NCBI GenBank assembly: GCA_015680685.1
Contig: MNCI01035111.1
Span: 7,315-71,314, forward strand
Direction: 5' to 3'
Length of the DNA: 64,000 nucleotides
Source: Gnetum montanum
Taxonomy: Eukaryota; Streptophyta; Gnetopsida; Gnetales; Gnetaceae
Below the pieces are notes generated by a model. The model was not told where the DNA came from and did no database searches. It saw only the letters and a program-made list of their open reading frames with translations. A program made the translations under genes and the position numbers. The stretch's first letter is position 1. Each line of letters begins with the position of its first letter. Positions 11,946 to 23,273 of the stretch are shown here, one piece after another.

Positions 11946-12519
11946 TAAAAAAAATGAGAAGAAGCAAATTCCATGCATCGCATATAGTGACACATGGTGT
12001 CATTGTTGCAAAAGGTATGAACCATAAAAAGTACATACATCATAGCATGCAAGAAGTATGTCAAGACATCAAGTGTTCAAAGGTGTCTATATGTAGTAAC
12101 CACAAAATAGAAAGGTTCCTAGTGGCTAACAATAGATTATAGCACTCCTTTAATAATATGCATGGAACTAGTGAAGCTCATCATAAGTGCTTATATTGAT
12201 AACATGGATGAAATGGAGCAGATTCATAACCAACTCTCGCACAAGGAAGCATAAATGAAGTGGGAAGAGTTGAAAATCCCTTATCATTTTAAGCAAGAGC
12301 CCCTTGAACTCTAGACATTACTAGAAACATTAGAGTGTGTTATTCTCAATAATGTTAAGCTAGTAATTATCAATGTCAATCTTACCAAAGAATAGAAAAA
12401 GAAGCTACTACAAGTTGTAAATAAATGACCAACAGCTTTTACTTGGTCATATCATGAGTTAACTAGAATAGATCCATGCATAAGCTAGGATCGAATCTAT
12501 ATGGATTCCTCTATGAAGC
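11946..12519 (+). pseudogene. Reverse transcriptase N-terminal region (before insertion)
   Basis: At about 12258-12500 the frame reads MKWEELKIPYHF, LETLECVILNNVKLVI, then PTAFTWSYHELTRIDP. This is the pre-RT block typical of Athila pol (L-P-L, then E...LL..., then A..W...I..I.P). The frame stops at 12519, where a 3.28 kb element is inserted, and resumes at 15810. The 11946-12250 part is linker with no clear domain. Confidence 0.75.
12515..12519 (+). other. 5-bp target-site duplication, left side (GAAGC)
   Basis: GAAGC at 12515-12519 is repeated at 15805-15809, immediately after the inserted element. Removing the insert and one GAAGC restores continuity of the RT coding region. Confidence 0.85.
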
Positions 12520-13800
12520 TGTTGGTGACCGTTTGGGACGCGACCGCCAATGACTGTCCTCGAACAGGATTTAGGTGCCTGTTGGTCTCTGGCAACACCA
12601 AGGCCAAGATACCTCCAAATAAACTCAGTAGTTAATGTGAGTATGTGTATGTGCTGTTGCGGCGTGCGATTATGTGAAATGTAACGATTGCGTTGTGAGT
12701 AAACTACAAATGACTTATTTTAAAGAGATTCAGTCAACTTTGCCAAGTACTATGAGTTGTTGAAAGTTTTCTATTTTGTTCAACTGCCTATGCGGTCCTT
12801 ATAATACCTACTTGTAACAAATAAAATTTTGTGAAAACATTTGAGCACAACTCTGCAAATCTACTCCTAATTTTCCCCAGAGAAAGAGATAGTTCCACAA
12901 GAAAACTAGAAATAGAGCAAGATTCGATGGAAATAGACAGAAAAGAAAAGAAAGCAGATTTGTGTAGACCTCAAATATTTAAACAAGGTAAAATGACACG
13001 AGTAAACACTTCGCAATAAAGCTATCCCAAATTCAATATCTACGAATTGTTCAAACTTCCAAGGCTCAAACAAGCAATATCTTCAAGACAATCCTACTAT
13101 GCTACCAAAAATTGCTGCGTAAACTACCACGTACGAGACTCCATTTTGACTAGATAATAGATGTCAACGATTGCATTCAAACAGAACCTTTAAAAGACTT
13201 GACAATTTCTGATTGAAATACCACGGGAATTCACTTTAAAGATAAAAAGAAGCTATTCTGGTCCCATCAAAATACCAAAGATTTTCTGAACCCTCTCGAC
13301 TACTGAATTGTTCAACGGCATGACTACAAGCAGAGGCTCTCTTACAACAATCCCAATAGCAATTTCCACACGTTGCACAATAACAAAATTTACTACTAAA
13401 ATGCTCTTAAGGCTTTTAAACACAAGCGCTTCTATGGCAAAATTTTAATAGAAATTTCTATCGGGCAACAAGAACAGTAAGAGCAATCTAAAAATCCCAA
13501 AATTACTTGCCAAGGATGATACTATCTAAACCACTAGCTAAAAAATTTAAACAAAACAAAAATAAAACATAACTCACAGGACTATGACAAAGAGGCTGAA
13601 ATATTTTCTTTACCAAACCATCTTACAAGCAATCTTCTTTACAAATGCTCTTCTCAAGACCCAAAGTGTGTCTTCAAGTGAGAGCCCAAGTGCTAACTAG
13701 TAGCCTTCCAAAGTGTGATCTCCAAAAGTGTGATGTATGAGACTTCCCAAAAAGTCCTCCCAAAAAAAAATGAGACCCCTTCCTCCTTGATCTTTGAAGC

Positions 13801-13809
13801 CTTTTTATA
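13801..13809 (-). promoter_or_regulatory. TATA box of solo LTR A (minus strand)
   Basis: CTTTTTATA reads TATAAAAAG on the minus strand. The equivalent in copy C (27496-27503) reads TATAAATA, and the flanking context (GCC.T.TTATAGGG.TCAAAGGT) is conserved between divergent copies. Confidence 0.55.
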
Positions 13810-14199
13810 GGGTTCAAAGGTAGGTAGGGAAGTTACATATTCAAAAATATCTCACCTAACTTCTCTCCCAAGTAACTTAGCCAACCAATTAGGAGATTAC
13901 TTGCCCATCAAGTTAGGAGGAAGAAGTTATGTAGTTAGGAAGTTAGGAAGTTATACATAAAATTAGGAGAAATTGCTAACATTAAATGTAATGTGATATT
14001 ATAAATATCATAATTATTTTAAATATTTTAACATCAATATTGCAAATATTTTTATGAATAGTAACCTATATATATAATTAAAAAAAGTTCTAAGTCTTGG
14101 AATAATAATTAAATTAAAGGCGAGTTTTTAAACCAAGGCTTCACACTATAGGTATTTTAATGGTTATAATATATATATATATATATATTTTGATTAATT

Positions 14200-15560
14200 T
14201 GTTTGATATTTAAACCACCGATGCTTTCGTAAAGTTATACACGAGTGGTAGTAATAAGATAATTTTACATACACCTTGGTGCAAATGTGAGTGAAAGCGG
14301 CAGAGTTAATGGCTAAAAATAATCTTCTTCGTCTTCATTGGTAATTGGTTGGTTCATCATTTTTTTTCTTACCTTTGCACAAAATCGGTAAAAACTGCCA
14401 TGTACTCTAACCCGCCGTTCTGGTGCTAACTCCTGTAATTGCGGATTGTTGGACGCGGCCACGCTGTCGGAGTTTAACATACAACACCGACCCTAGCCTC
14501 TCTCCTTTTTTTTCTGTAGCTCGAATATGAATTTCTTGCTTGTCGTATAGAAAATATGTCTGTTACAGAAATATCCAGGAAAGCAACAGACAAGAACGGA
14601 TCGATAACGCAGGCCTTTCTGGTGGTTACTGATGCTCATGATCGCCATTTAAAAAAAAACAAGGTGCAGAGATTCATCATTTCCGGGACAGTGTGCGTTG
14701 GCCTCATCAGATTGGCTCCTGCACGCGAATCCAAGATCCATGTGGGTGCCTCCACACGGCAGAAGTTGTGCTACTTGAAAGGGTCACAAACGAGGAAGAA
14801 ACCGATGCATCCGCCATTGGCCATTATGCCGTATATGTGGCCCCGCATGTTGTGCAGGTGTCTCTTGTAAATGCGTCGGTTTAACCCGCCCGCTTAGTGC
14901 ACCGATAGAACAGTCTTGTTGCTGTAAATTGTTGCAGAAAGACAAGAGCGTGATTCTAGTTTCAGGCGGAAGAAAATACTAGTTTTGGCTGCGACTGATG
15001 TTCTTCGTTTTTTTTGGCCACCGTAGCCCCAAATTTACAAACAACGGCTCTGACGGTAGCACCTTAAAACCATACACATGCCTTTCTCTACGAATTTCTG
15101 GAATACAAATTTTTTGCGATACTAATTGTAGTCTGTCTACCGTCAAAAATAAATTTCAGCAAGAAACTTTAGCTTTAGAATGGGTTTCTTGCACCATGAC
15201 GATTTCCTGGTGTGAATTAAAACCGCTACCATTACTGCGTTCTTGAAATGTGCGTTCTTGAAATCTATTGAGAAACAACATTGGATTTTGCTTTCGTTTT
15301 TATGCAGTTTGCTGGTGAAGCCGGACAGAATTAGAAACGGAATTAGAATGGGCAGTGGCAGAATTGCCATTTGCCATATTAGTCTTATTCCGAGACTCAG
15401 CAACGCTAAGTATTTTATTGCCAATCATTTCTTTCTGCTCTGAATTCAAGTTAGGTCCATTTGCTCTGAAATCACATGTTCTATGAATGAATTCATCCTG
15501 CATTTTACTGCCATATTACTCAAACCCCTCAGTCTTAGACAAAGAAATCAGTCGCTTTCT
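14200..15560. other. Less AT-rich segment in U3 of solo LTR A
   Basis: The segment is visibly richer in G/C and CpG than its surroundings and has short overlapping reading frames on both strands (for example 14556-14870 and 14693-14884). The frames overlap each other and are not consistently preserved in copy B, so I do not call a gene. Copy C has a different G/C-rich segment at the same place. It may be captured host sequence or just LTR U3. An AT dinucleotide run sits at about 14169-14188. Confidence 0.4.
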
Positions 15561-15804
15561 TCCTGCTCGCTCGGGTGAATAATGTGAATAATATAACTCT
15601 TGTTTGCTAAAGAGATAATTTGGCACTTTATTTTCATATCCCAATAAGGCCTCAACAGCATTTTATTTAGTAGAGAATAACTCCCAAACATTCTTCAACC
15701 AACTTTTAAGCTATATGTTTTACTTTCAAATTCTTAAACACTGGTTATTCCAATTTTAGATATGATAGTCCAACTGTTCCATGAAATGGCCAAATGTGCC
15801 AACA

Positions 15805-15809
15805 GAAGC
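15805..15809 (+). other. 5-bp target-site duplication, right side (GAAGC)
   Basis: Partner of 12515-12519. Confidence 0.85.
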
Positions 15810-18360
15810 TAACAAGGTTTTTATAGAGTAGATTGAATCCAAATATTAAGCACGTTATTAAAGATGAAGTGGAACAACTTCTCGAGCATGATTCATCTAT
15901 TCTATAGCAAACAATGAGTGTGTGATCCCACTCATTATTGTGCTAAGAAAAGGAAGAAAATAGAGAGCCTATATAGACTTTAGACTATTGAATATGTCTA
16001 CATTTAAAGATCATTTTTCATTGTCATTTGTGGACTAAGTAGTGGATACACTTGCAAGATAATTATTACAATTTTCTAGATGATTATAGTGGTTATAACC
16101 AAATTCAAATCCCACTAGAAAACTAGGTCAATACAACTTTTATAAGTCCTTGTGGAACTTTTACATATAAAAAGATGCCTTTTGGTATTGTAATGCTCAT
16201 ACAACTTTCCAATACTTGGTACATAGCATCTTCCAGCAACAAATTGGTAGTGGTGTGGAAGTCTTCATGGATGACTTTTGCACCTATGATACCAACTTTG
16301 AACAAGCATTGAACCATCTAGAGCAGGTGCTAAAATGATATGTGGAAACAAACCTATGGCTTAACTCGCAAAAGAGCCACTTGATGATCCAAGATTACAT
16401 TATCTTGGGGCACCATATTTTAGAAAAATGGACTAAGGTGGAGTCAGAAAAAATAATTGTCATTCAAGAAATAACCAAGCAACTTCAAACAATAAAAGAT
16501 GTGAGGTCATTCCTTAGCCATGCTAGTTACTATCAGTACTTCATTGAGAATTTCTCTAAGATCTTCAAGCCACTGGTAGAGCTAACAAAGAAAGATATAG
16601 TCTTTGAATAGACCAAGGAATGCAAACAAGAATTCCAATGATTAAAGTAAAAGCTTATATAAACTCCAATTCTACGTGTCCCAGATTGGTCTAGGCCATT
16701 CCACATAATGACAGATGCATCTAACTATGTGTTGGAAGTGGTGCTTACACAAATTGATGATTAGAAACATCAATACTATATCCATCATGCAAGAAAAAAA
16801 ATTGTAGATGCACAACTTAACTACATCATCATGAAGAAAGAACTCATGGAAGTGATGTATGCCTTGGAAAAACTTAGGCACTATGTACTTGGATATTCCA
16901 TTTTTGTGCACATTGACCATAGTTCAATTTGTTTGTTAGTGAATAAGCCAATGATTAATTCTTGTGTTATAAGGTGACTGGTGATTTTGTAGAAATTTTA
17001 CCTTCCCATGGTGGATAGGAAAGGAACCAAAAACATAGTTTCTAATCATTTGTCTCGGTTAAGATGGGATAAAAAGAAGGACGAAGAACCATTATCTAAT
17101 CAATTTCTAGATGAACTCCTCTTTTCTATGTCCATTGAAGTTCAAAAACCAAAGATTACAAATTAGTATGATGAGTTTCTCTCCTATCTTCTCACATAGG
17201 AGACTCCTGCAAAATGGGATAATAAAAAGAAGTAATAGTTTCTTCACTAGTTCAAGTATCACATGAAGATCTAAGGTAATCTTTATAAGGTTTGTGTTGA
17301 TGGCTTGATGAAGATTAGTTGCAGATCCTCCAAGATGATCCTGAAGGTCCATGTAGGGGCCATTACACAGGATGAATAATGGCTACAAAGATCATCATGA
17401 CAAGATATTTTTAGCCAACTATCTTTAGAGATGCTCACCATTTCTTCTATTCATGCGAGCAATGTCAAAAACATGGAGGAATGACTATATGAATGGAAGC
17501 ACCAAAACAGTAAATCCAACCACTGAAACCTTTCAATCTTTGGGGAATTTACTTCATGGGATCCATCACTCCCATGTGAAATGGGAAGGCCTACATCATA
17601 GTTGCTATTGACTACTACATCAAATGGGCAAAAGCTATAGTCATATATAATTGTACATCTATCACTATAGCTCAGTTTGTATAACACCAAGTGATAAACA
17701 GGTTTGGTATGCCTATAGAACTCATTTCAAATAATGAAACATATTTTATAGGATCTACTTTTTGGAAATTAATGTAATGCTTGAAGGTGCAACATAAACT
17801 TACGATACCCTATCACTTCTAAGACAATGTTCAAGCTGAGTTCACTAATAGGGAGATCACTAGAATTCTAACATGAACCATCAGTAGATATAGGGAGGAC
17901 CAAAGTACCAAATTTAACAATGCTCTTTAGGCATATCATTCAACCTAGAAGCTTCCTATAGGCTACTCTCCCCTAAGTTAGTAAACAGAAAGTTACCCAA
18001 ACTTCTAATCCAAGTTAAACTTTGTACACTAACAACAACCTGTGAGCTTGACCTAGACCTTAATATAGCTCTAAAAGAATATCTTATGATACTCAATGTG
18101 CTAGATGAGAATTGAAGAATATCCCTAATGATGAATGAAGTTCATAAGGCACACAACAAACAATATCATGATGCACGGATAAGAAAAGTTACATTCCAAC
18201 CTAGCGATAAAATTCTTTATTAGAATCCCATGCATGTGCCACAACACATTAATTTCCAAACGTTATGGGAAAGATCTTCAATAATCCATTAAACTTTTTC
18301 TTCTAGGCCCATGATAATTTGCCACTAGATCAGCCCTTAAAAACATATGTTAACCAACAT
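15805..18360 (+). pseudogene. pol: reverse transcriptase, RNase H and integrase (unit 1, broken)
   Basis: RT: LEHDSS..., YIDFRLLN, FLDDYSGYNQI (motif A), then VFMDDF (16261-16278) with both aspartates intact, LNSQKSHLM, ILGHHI, VRSFLSHASYYQYFI and FSKIFKPL. RNase H: PFHIMTDASNYVLE, IMKKELMEVMYALEKLRHYV and NHLSRL (to about 17060). Integrase: PTIFRDAHHFFYSCEQCQKHG (the zinc-binding C-x2-C), then WGIYFMGS, where the first catalytic Asp is Tyr (17550-17552), ISNNETYF, where the second Asp is Asn, and VQAEFTNREI with the Glu kept. Many stops. These blocks are characteristic of the Tat/Athila branch of Ty3/gypsy. Copies element RNA to DNA and inserts it, but this copy cannot be active. Confidence 0.92.
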
Positions 18361-20431
18361 ACAATAACTTAACTCATTCTCGAAACCCCAACTAATCAAC
18401 AATACTAACAGCTCTTCATAGGAATAGGCATGCTCTATTTTTTGGATCTCCTCTTCTTAACTTAGTCATGAGGGAGATGGTCATCCATCGTAACATCTTG
18501 ATGAGGCTAACCAATTTTTGAATTTTCTATTTTGCAATGTTCTTTATATGTTTTCCATTTTCTTGAATATTTAATTGATTATTTTATATACTTTCTTTTC
18601 TTTTCCTCTATATTAATTTCATCTAGTCTTGTTGGAAATCTTTGATTTTGTTTATTGCTACTATAAATTTTGGAAATTTATTCAAGACAACTATCAATAT
18701 TATGATTAATTAACCAAAAGGCCAAATTTTGTCCTTGGACTACGTTCTCTACTAATAATCTGTTAATTTTCTGGTGGTATCAGGTAGCAAGTTCACAACA
18801 TCCATCCATTTTATTCATTCCATGGAAAATCAATATCCTAAAAGCATTAAGGTTCTTTCACATTACAACTAAAAGTAACCAATGATCTTATTACTTAATG
18901 AACTAGGAAAGGACCAAGGGGAAATGAAAAAGGATGTGACCTCGAGGGGATTTGATGTGTTTTCTTCTCAACTTTCTTCTTAAGTTCTATGCTACTCCAC
19001 TAGTATATTATCACTTCTATTATCAACCATAAAAGGAAGCATGTCTTTACATGGTGTGGTTCCCATAAAAAAAAGAATAAGAATACAAAGCACACCCCTT
19101 AGACTCAATAATGGATTACAAGCACTGGTTATGAAGCTAGAAAGACATGTTACCCATGCCTAAAGGCATCCCTCTAACTAACATCTTCTCTACTTCCTTC
19201 TTCTTTTTTCTTCTCCTCTTAGAATGATGGTTGTCCTTTGGGGTTCTCATGAACTTTTAATCATTGAAAAGGAGGAATATGTCAATGCAAGATCACTGTA
19301 AATGGAATGGACTTGGGCTAGACTTGGAACAGATCGATATCAAATCATCTTAATCATAATTTTCACCAAAAATCTCATGTGACCAAGATGTAGATTATCT
19401 ATCCACTGTTTTCTCTCTCTACCATTTACTCACTTTATTTTCTACAACCTCACTACCTCAGACCATGACAAATTGATACGTTTGTTTTCTAGATAGCATA
19501 ACCTTAGGACAACTCCTTCCAGAGGTATGGAATTTAACTTAACACAACCATTCATCATCCTTAGTGTCCACGAACTCCTTGTGATGAAGGTATGCAAGGG
19601 CATAACAGGCATACACCTACATTGGGGAAGCCCACTTACATTCCTTTAGTCTACCTTAAGTTAAACTCCCTCACCATTAGCTACTTATGTAATCAATAAT
19701 CTCGATAGTACTATCACATCGAATTTATCATTATTTGACATTGGAACATCCTCAAAAACTCATCCAATCTACTCTACTTGCTTCCAATTAACCAAACATA
19801 CCCTCTTTCATGTTGTTACCATCATTCTACATCTTTTTGGCTTTCATTTTGTCCAAAACTAGCTTGAAATTCCTCCATTTACAAGTGAAAAATATAGCTA
19901 AGAATAGCTACGTTGACACAGTAGGATGATTTGATGTAGCCCCGTTGATGCATCCATGTTGATACAAGATAAAAAGCCTATAAATAAGCACAACACTTAC
20001 TCATTTCACCATTTTTGCAAAGTGCTAGAGGAGTTTTTGCCATTTTTTAGAGCCAAAGAACCTTCCACGCGCCATAACTTCTAAACTACTTACCCAATTT
20101 CATCCATTTTTTCAATCCTCAAGCTACTGGAGGTACACTTTGTGTCATGGGGGCCTCAAACCTTAGGTTTTTCATAGAAATTTTTTTGAATTTTTCTAAC
20201 TTCCCATGAATAAACTATTAAAATAATAATCATAAATGGTTAAGATCAATGAAGAAACTTTGTTAGCTAGGAATAAAATAATACCACTAGCTTGTGATCA
20301 TAAAACAAGAACTTAATGATAAACTCCTAATACCTAAATAATTAACATAACCTAACTTAATGAAGGAAGCTATTCAAAGGAACAAAAGTTATGAACTATA
20401 GAGCTAATCGTACATTCTATTTGTGATTGTA
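18361..20431 (+). other. Spacer between pol and third ORF
   Basis: About 2 kb without a supported reading frame, AT-rich, and almost identical in unit 2 (32006-34076). It contains an LTR-U3-like block (19885-20000) described separately. The last bases before the third ORF ATG resemble a 3' splice site (pyrimidine-rich, then TTGTAG directly before ATGG). I see nothing else in it. Confidence 0.55.
19885..20000 (+). promoter_or_regulatory. LTR-U3-like block with TATA box upstream of third ORF
   Basis: ATAGCTAC, a TTGACACA run and GTAGCCCCGTTGATGCATCC are followed by GCCTATAAATAAGC (TATA at 19979-19986). The 5' LTR of the same element has ATAGCTAC, CAACACA, GCAGCCCCGTTAACGTATC and GCCTATATAAATG in the same order. 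The duplicate is at 33535-33645. It could serve as an internal promoter for the third ORF, or be the relic of an inserted, otherwise unrecognisable LTR. Confidence 0.5.
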
Positions 20432-23250
20432 GATGGTGCCCAAAAAAGGACCACAAGCGGGAGGGCCATCACAACCAAGGGAGATGTGGCCCTAAGGAGG
20501 AAGGAGCTAATAATGATAATAGCAAATATAACCTAGGAGCAAGTAGCATAGGTTATGAATGCAAAGTTGAATTTGTTAGGTAGATTTCTATTATGAAAAT
20601 GAGTCAATCCATGCAAGAAAAGGCTCTAAGACCAAGACCTGACTTAGAGGTCATGCTCATAGAAGTCTGTTTGGAGAAGATTAGAACCAAGAAGATCTAA
20701 AGTTCTATCTTGTACGAGTTTAACTTTGAACCCTTCTTGGAGTTGGCACTAGAGGAGGTCAGAAGGTAGTTACAGGGATCTCCTCTATGGTTCATTCTCT
20801 TCAATAGTGGAGAATGGTACATGGGGGAAACCTACCTATTTTAAAAAAACCAACAAGGGGATGCATTAGTGAAGATTAAAGACATTACCATCTACTACTC
20901 AATTGAAGCCATTACTAAAGCCCTTAGTTTTCCAAACACTTGGACAAAGCTTATAGAAATTTCCATGCAAGGGGACCCTAAAGTAAAGAAATAATGTATC
21001 TAGTAGTGCTATGGAGTGGACCTTAAGCAATATGGTACCTTTACAAAGGTGGAGATAACCTACTTTATAATCATAGCTTATCACTTGAACCAAACAATAA
21101 GGCCAAGTAAGATAACAACCTTCTCTGCTAGGGTATGTGTAACTCTAACTAAAAAATTCCTTGTCAACCTACACTAGCTCATCTTCCTTAAAATTAAAAA
21201 ATGTTTCAAGGAAAACAAGAAGGGTAGGAAGGCATTCCCCTTTCCATGATTAATCAAAAAATTGTGCAAAAGGGAAGGAATGACCCACTATTCCAACAAT
21301 CTAGTTTGTTGTGCTTCTGCCACATTGTGGTAGGAGATGATGAAAGATAAAGTTGTTGCAAAGCTTCAAGAAGAGGAGTAGCCATCACCATCATCACTTG
21401 CAACCCCAGAAATTACACTAGAGATGCTTGCAGCTACTAAGTGCCTTTGAAAACTTTGGGAGCAACAACTACAGCAATAGTAAGGATCTATTAGTGGCTA
21501 GGAATCATCTGTCTACCATCTAGCCATGAGTCACTTAAATNCTTCTTTGCTGATCTCCTATTTGAAGCAACTGATAAAAGCTAATNCTGCTATTCTCTAC
21601 ATAATGAAATAAGATACCCATGAGACCCAATCCAAGTACTAGGGAGATCACTATNGATCAAATCATATTCTCCATCACCAATAAAGCTTGATCTCTTTNT
21701 AATGATCTTGGTAATGCCATATAAGGTCTATAAGATAGCAGCAGAGGTGATNATACTTGATTGTCTTTACCTTTATTCTTATCTCTTCTATTTNTAGAGT
21801 TATATAAGCCCTCAATTCTCCTACTACATCTGTATCAAATATAGCTTTCATGGTAGATATCCATGTATTAACATGAGCAGAGAGTTGTCAAATAAGTTCT
21901 ACCCGACATGAAGAAGTGTTGTAAATACTAGTAGGAGTTGGGCAACATCATAACCAACTAGTCATACCTATTAGAGATAATGGGTAAGTTGTTGATTGCT
22001 AATGCATAACTTAAGGAGGCCACCATGACCAATTAATGATTGGCCACCAAAATTATAGAACTTTAAGCTCATCTCTCTGATTNATATGCTTTCTATTTTT
22101 CCTTTCTTCCTTGATATTAACTCTTGTGAAGGCTTTTTCAAGCTTCACTATTTTGTTAGACATATCTNTCCATGTCAAAGGCCATGACAAATAACACTGA
22201 CTAGAGATAACCATTACCTACATAATGCTGAGCAACAAAAAGATCAGATGGTCGAATACATCCACCAGCAATAGGAGTAGCTTGCCAAGGTAAAGTTGGA
22301 TTTGAGAAGGTTGGTAGCCAAANCGATTCAACTGTTTTTCTAACTGTATAGCTTCACTAAAGTAGTTATTTAGTGTAGTTAAGTTTGGAGTTCTCCTTAA
22401 CCAAATTGAAATGTTGGGNAGCCAAAAATAGAAATCTCTCAATAAAAAAGATCCATGCCATTCCCCAGAGGACTACAATTGAAATAGCCACCTGAAAAAA
22501 TGAGGGCCTAAAATTTAAGAAAGTGAAGAATTACTACAGAGACTAGGCTGGGCTACTCAAGGAGGTCAATGGAAAGGAGATAAATTGATCAAGGCAAAGG
22601 TGAACAAGGCCATCCAATAGCTCCAGCAAAGAGGTAATGCATGAAAGCCCATCTTTGATTGACTGAACATATACAAGCATGTAAAAATCTACCTAAAGAA
22701 GTTTTAGATTGAAAAAATGGTTGAATACATGGACCTCACCAACCTCTAGTATGTAAACCTACCAATGTTGATAATAGAGAGGCCAAGAAGCGAGTTGGAG
22801 AAGTGGATTGCCAGCTCCTACATTCACTATGAGGTAAAGTTCAAGCTTCACAAGGATACAAATCAAAAGTTGCAGACAACTAACACGAAGCTTGAAGTNT
22901 CTTATGAACCTAGAGGCTGAATTTTCAGCCCTCCTTCTAGCGCCNGAGCTCCAAAACCTTGTCAAAACGTTCAATGTTGAACATAAAATATTTGCATCCT
23001 AGTTCTTCAATGTGAAGAAGATGTTGCCTTCACTAGCATGCCCATGAAACATCCCTACATTAGCTAATCTAGGTGAAGCAGCCTAGACTATTTATGACCC
23101 ACGATGTAAGGAGGAGAAAATGAAGGCACTCCTAGATGCCTTTAAACTAATAGCAATAGAAATAATAGAAGCAAGGTAGCCTCAGCCTCCAGTAGCATTG
23201 GGATGTCATGAACGACAATCAGAGCCCTAGGAGCCTCCACCTCTAGGCAC
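20432..23250 (+). pseudogene. Third ORF of the Tat/Athila-like element, unit 1 (broken)
   Basis: Candidate start MVPKKGPQAGGPSQPREMW at 20432. Conserved blocks: NFEPFLELALEEVRR, GSPLWFILFNSGEWYMGE (near 20780-20830), DALVKIKDITIYYSIEAITK, KALSFPNTW, then YHLNQTIRPSKITTF, FPFP.LIKKLCKREGMTHY (near 21225-21290) and ASATLW. A C-terminal coiled-coil-like part follows (22780-22990, IERPRSELEKW, FKLHKDTNQKLQTTN). From memory, the central part resembles the 'putative plant transposon protein' family of Pfam, which also ends in a fP.LI..LC block. This is unverified. Function unknown. Contains stops and six N-bounded foreign patches. Confidence 0.7.
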
Positions 23251-23271
23251 TATATGAGACTTTAACATGTN
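21541..23271. other. Six N-bounded patches of non-matching sequence (probable gap-fill errors)
   Basis: Isolated Ns at 21541, 21586, 21655, 21699, 21752, 21794, 22083, 22168, 22323, 22419, 22899, 22945 and 23271. Each consecutive pair encloses 40-100 bases that do not match unit 2, while the sequence outside the pairs matches almost perfectly. The enclosed pieces look unrelated to the third ORF. Confidence 0.85.
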
Positions 23272-23273
23272 GT

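Larger units (their letters stand above)
12520..15804 (-). mobile_element. Solo-LTR-like insertion A (3285 bp) inside pol
   Basis: Begins TGTTGGTGACC and ends TGTGCCAACA, so it has short TGTTGG/CCAACA ends and TG...CA termini, with a perfect 5-bp duplication GAAGC. No internal terminal repeat and no gag/pol are seen, so a solo LTR is the best fit. A TATA box on the minus strand at 13801-13809 suggests minus-strand orientation, which gives a U3 of about 2.0 kb and R-U5 of about 1.3 kb. Related copies are at 23274-26170 (duplicated, 5' part missing) and 26314-29587. Alternatives such as a DNA transposon are less likely: no long inverted repeats, and 5-bp TSDs suit LTR elements. Confidence 0.78.
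12831..23266 (+). repeat. Direct duplication, unit 1 (10.4 kb)
   Basis: This segment (most of insertion A, pol, spacer and third ORF) recurs in the same order and orientation at 23274-36820. Runs of hundreds of identical bases are common from 15.95 to 20.4 kb versus 29.59 to 34.05 kb. The offset after 29592 is a constant 13645 in the parts I checked. Unit 2 has an extra 3.27 kb insertion. The joint between units carries an N at 23271. Confidence 0.95.

Noticed and set aside
14556-14884. Overlapping plus-strand frames (104 and 63 codons) in solo LTR A, partly repeated in copy B
   Set aside because: The frames overlap each other in different phases, are altered in copy B, and show no family features. 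They lie in the U3 of an LTR-like element.
12520-15804. DNA transposon with TGTTGG/CCAACA inverted ends
   Set aside because: Only six terminal bases are inverted, there is no transposase, and 5-bp duplications with TG/CA ends and a TATA box fit an LTR better.
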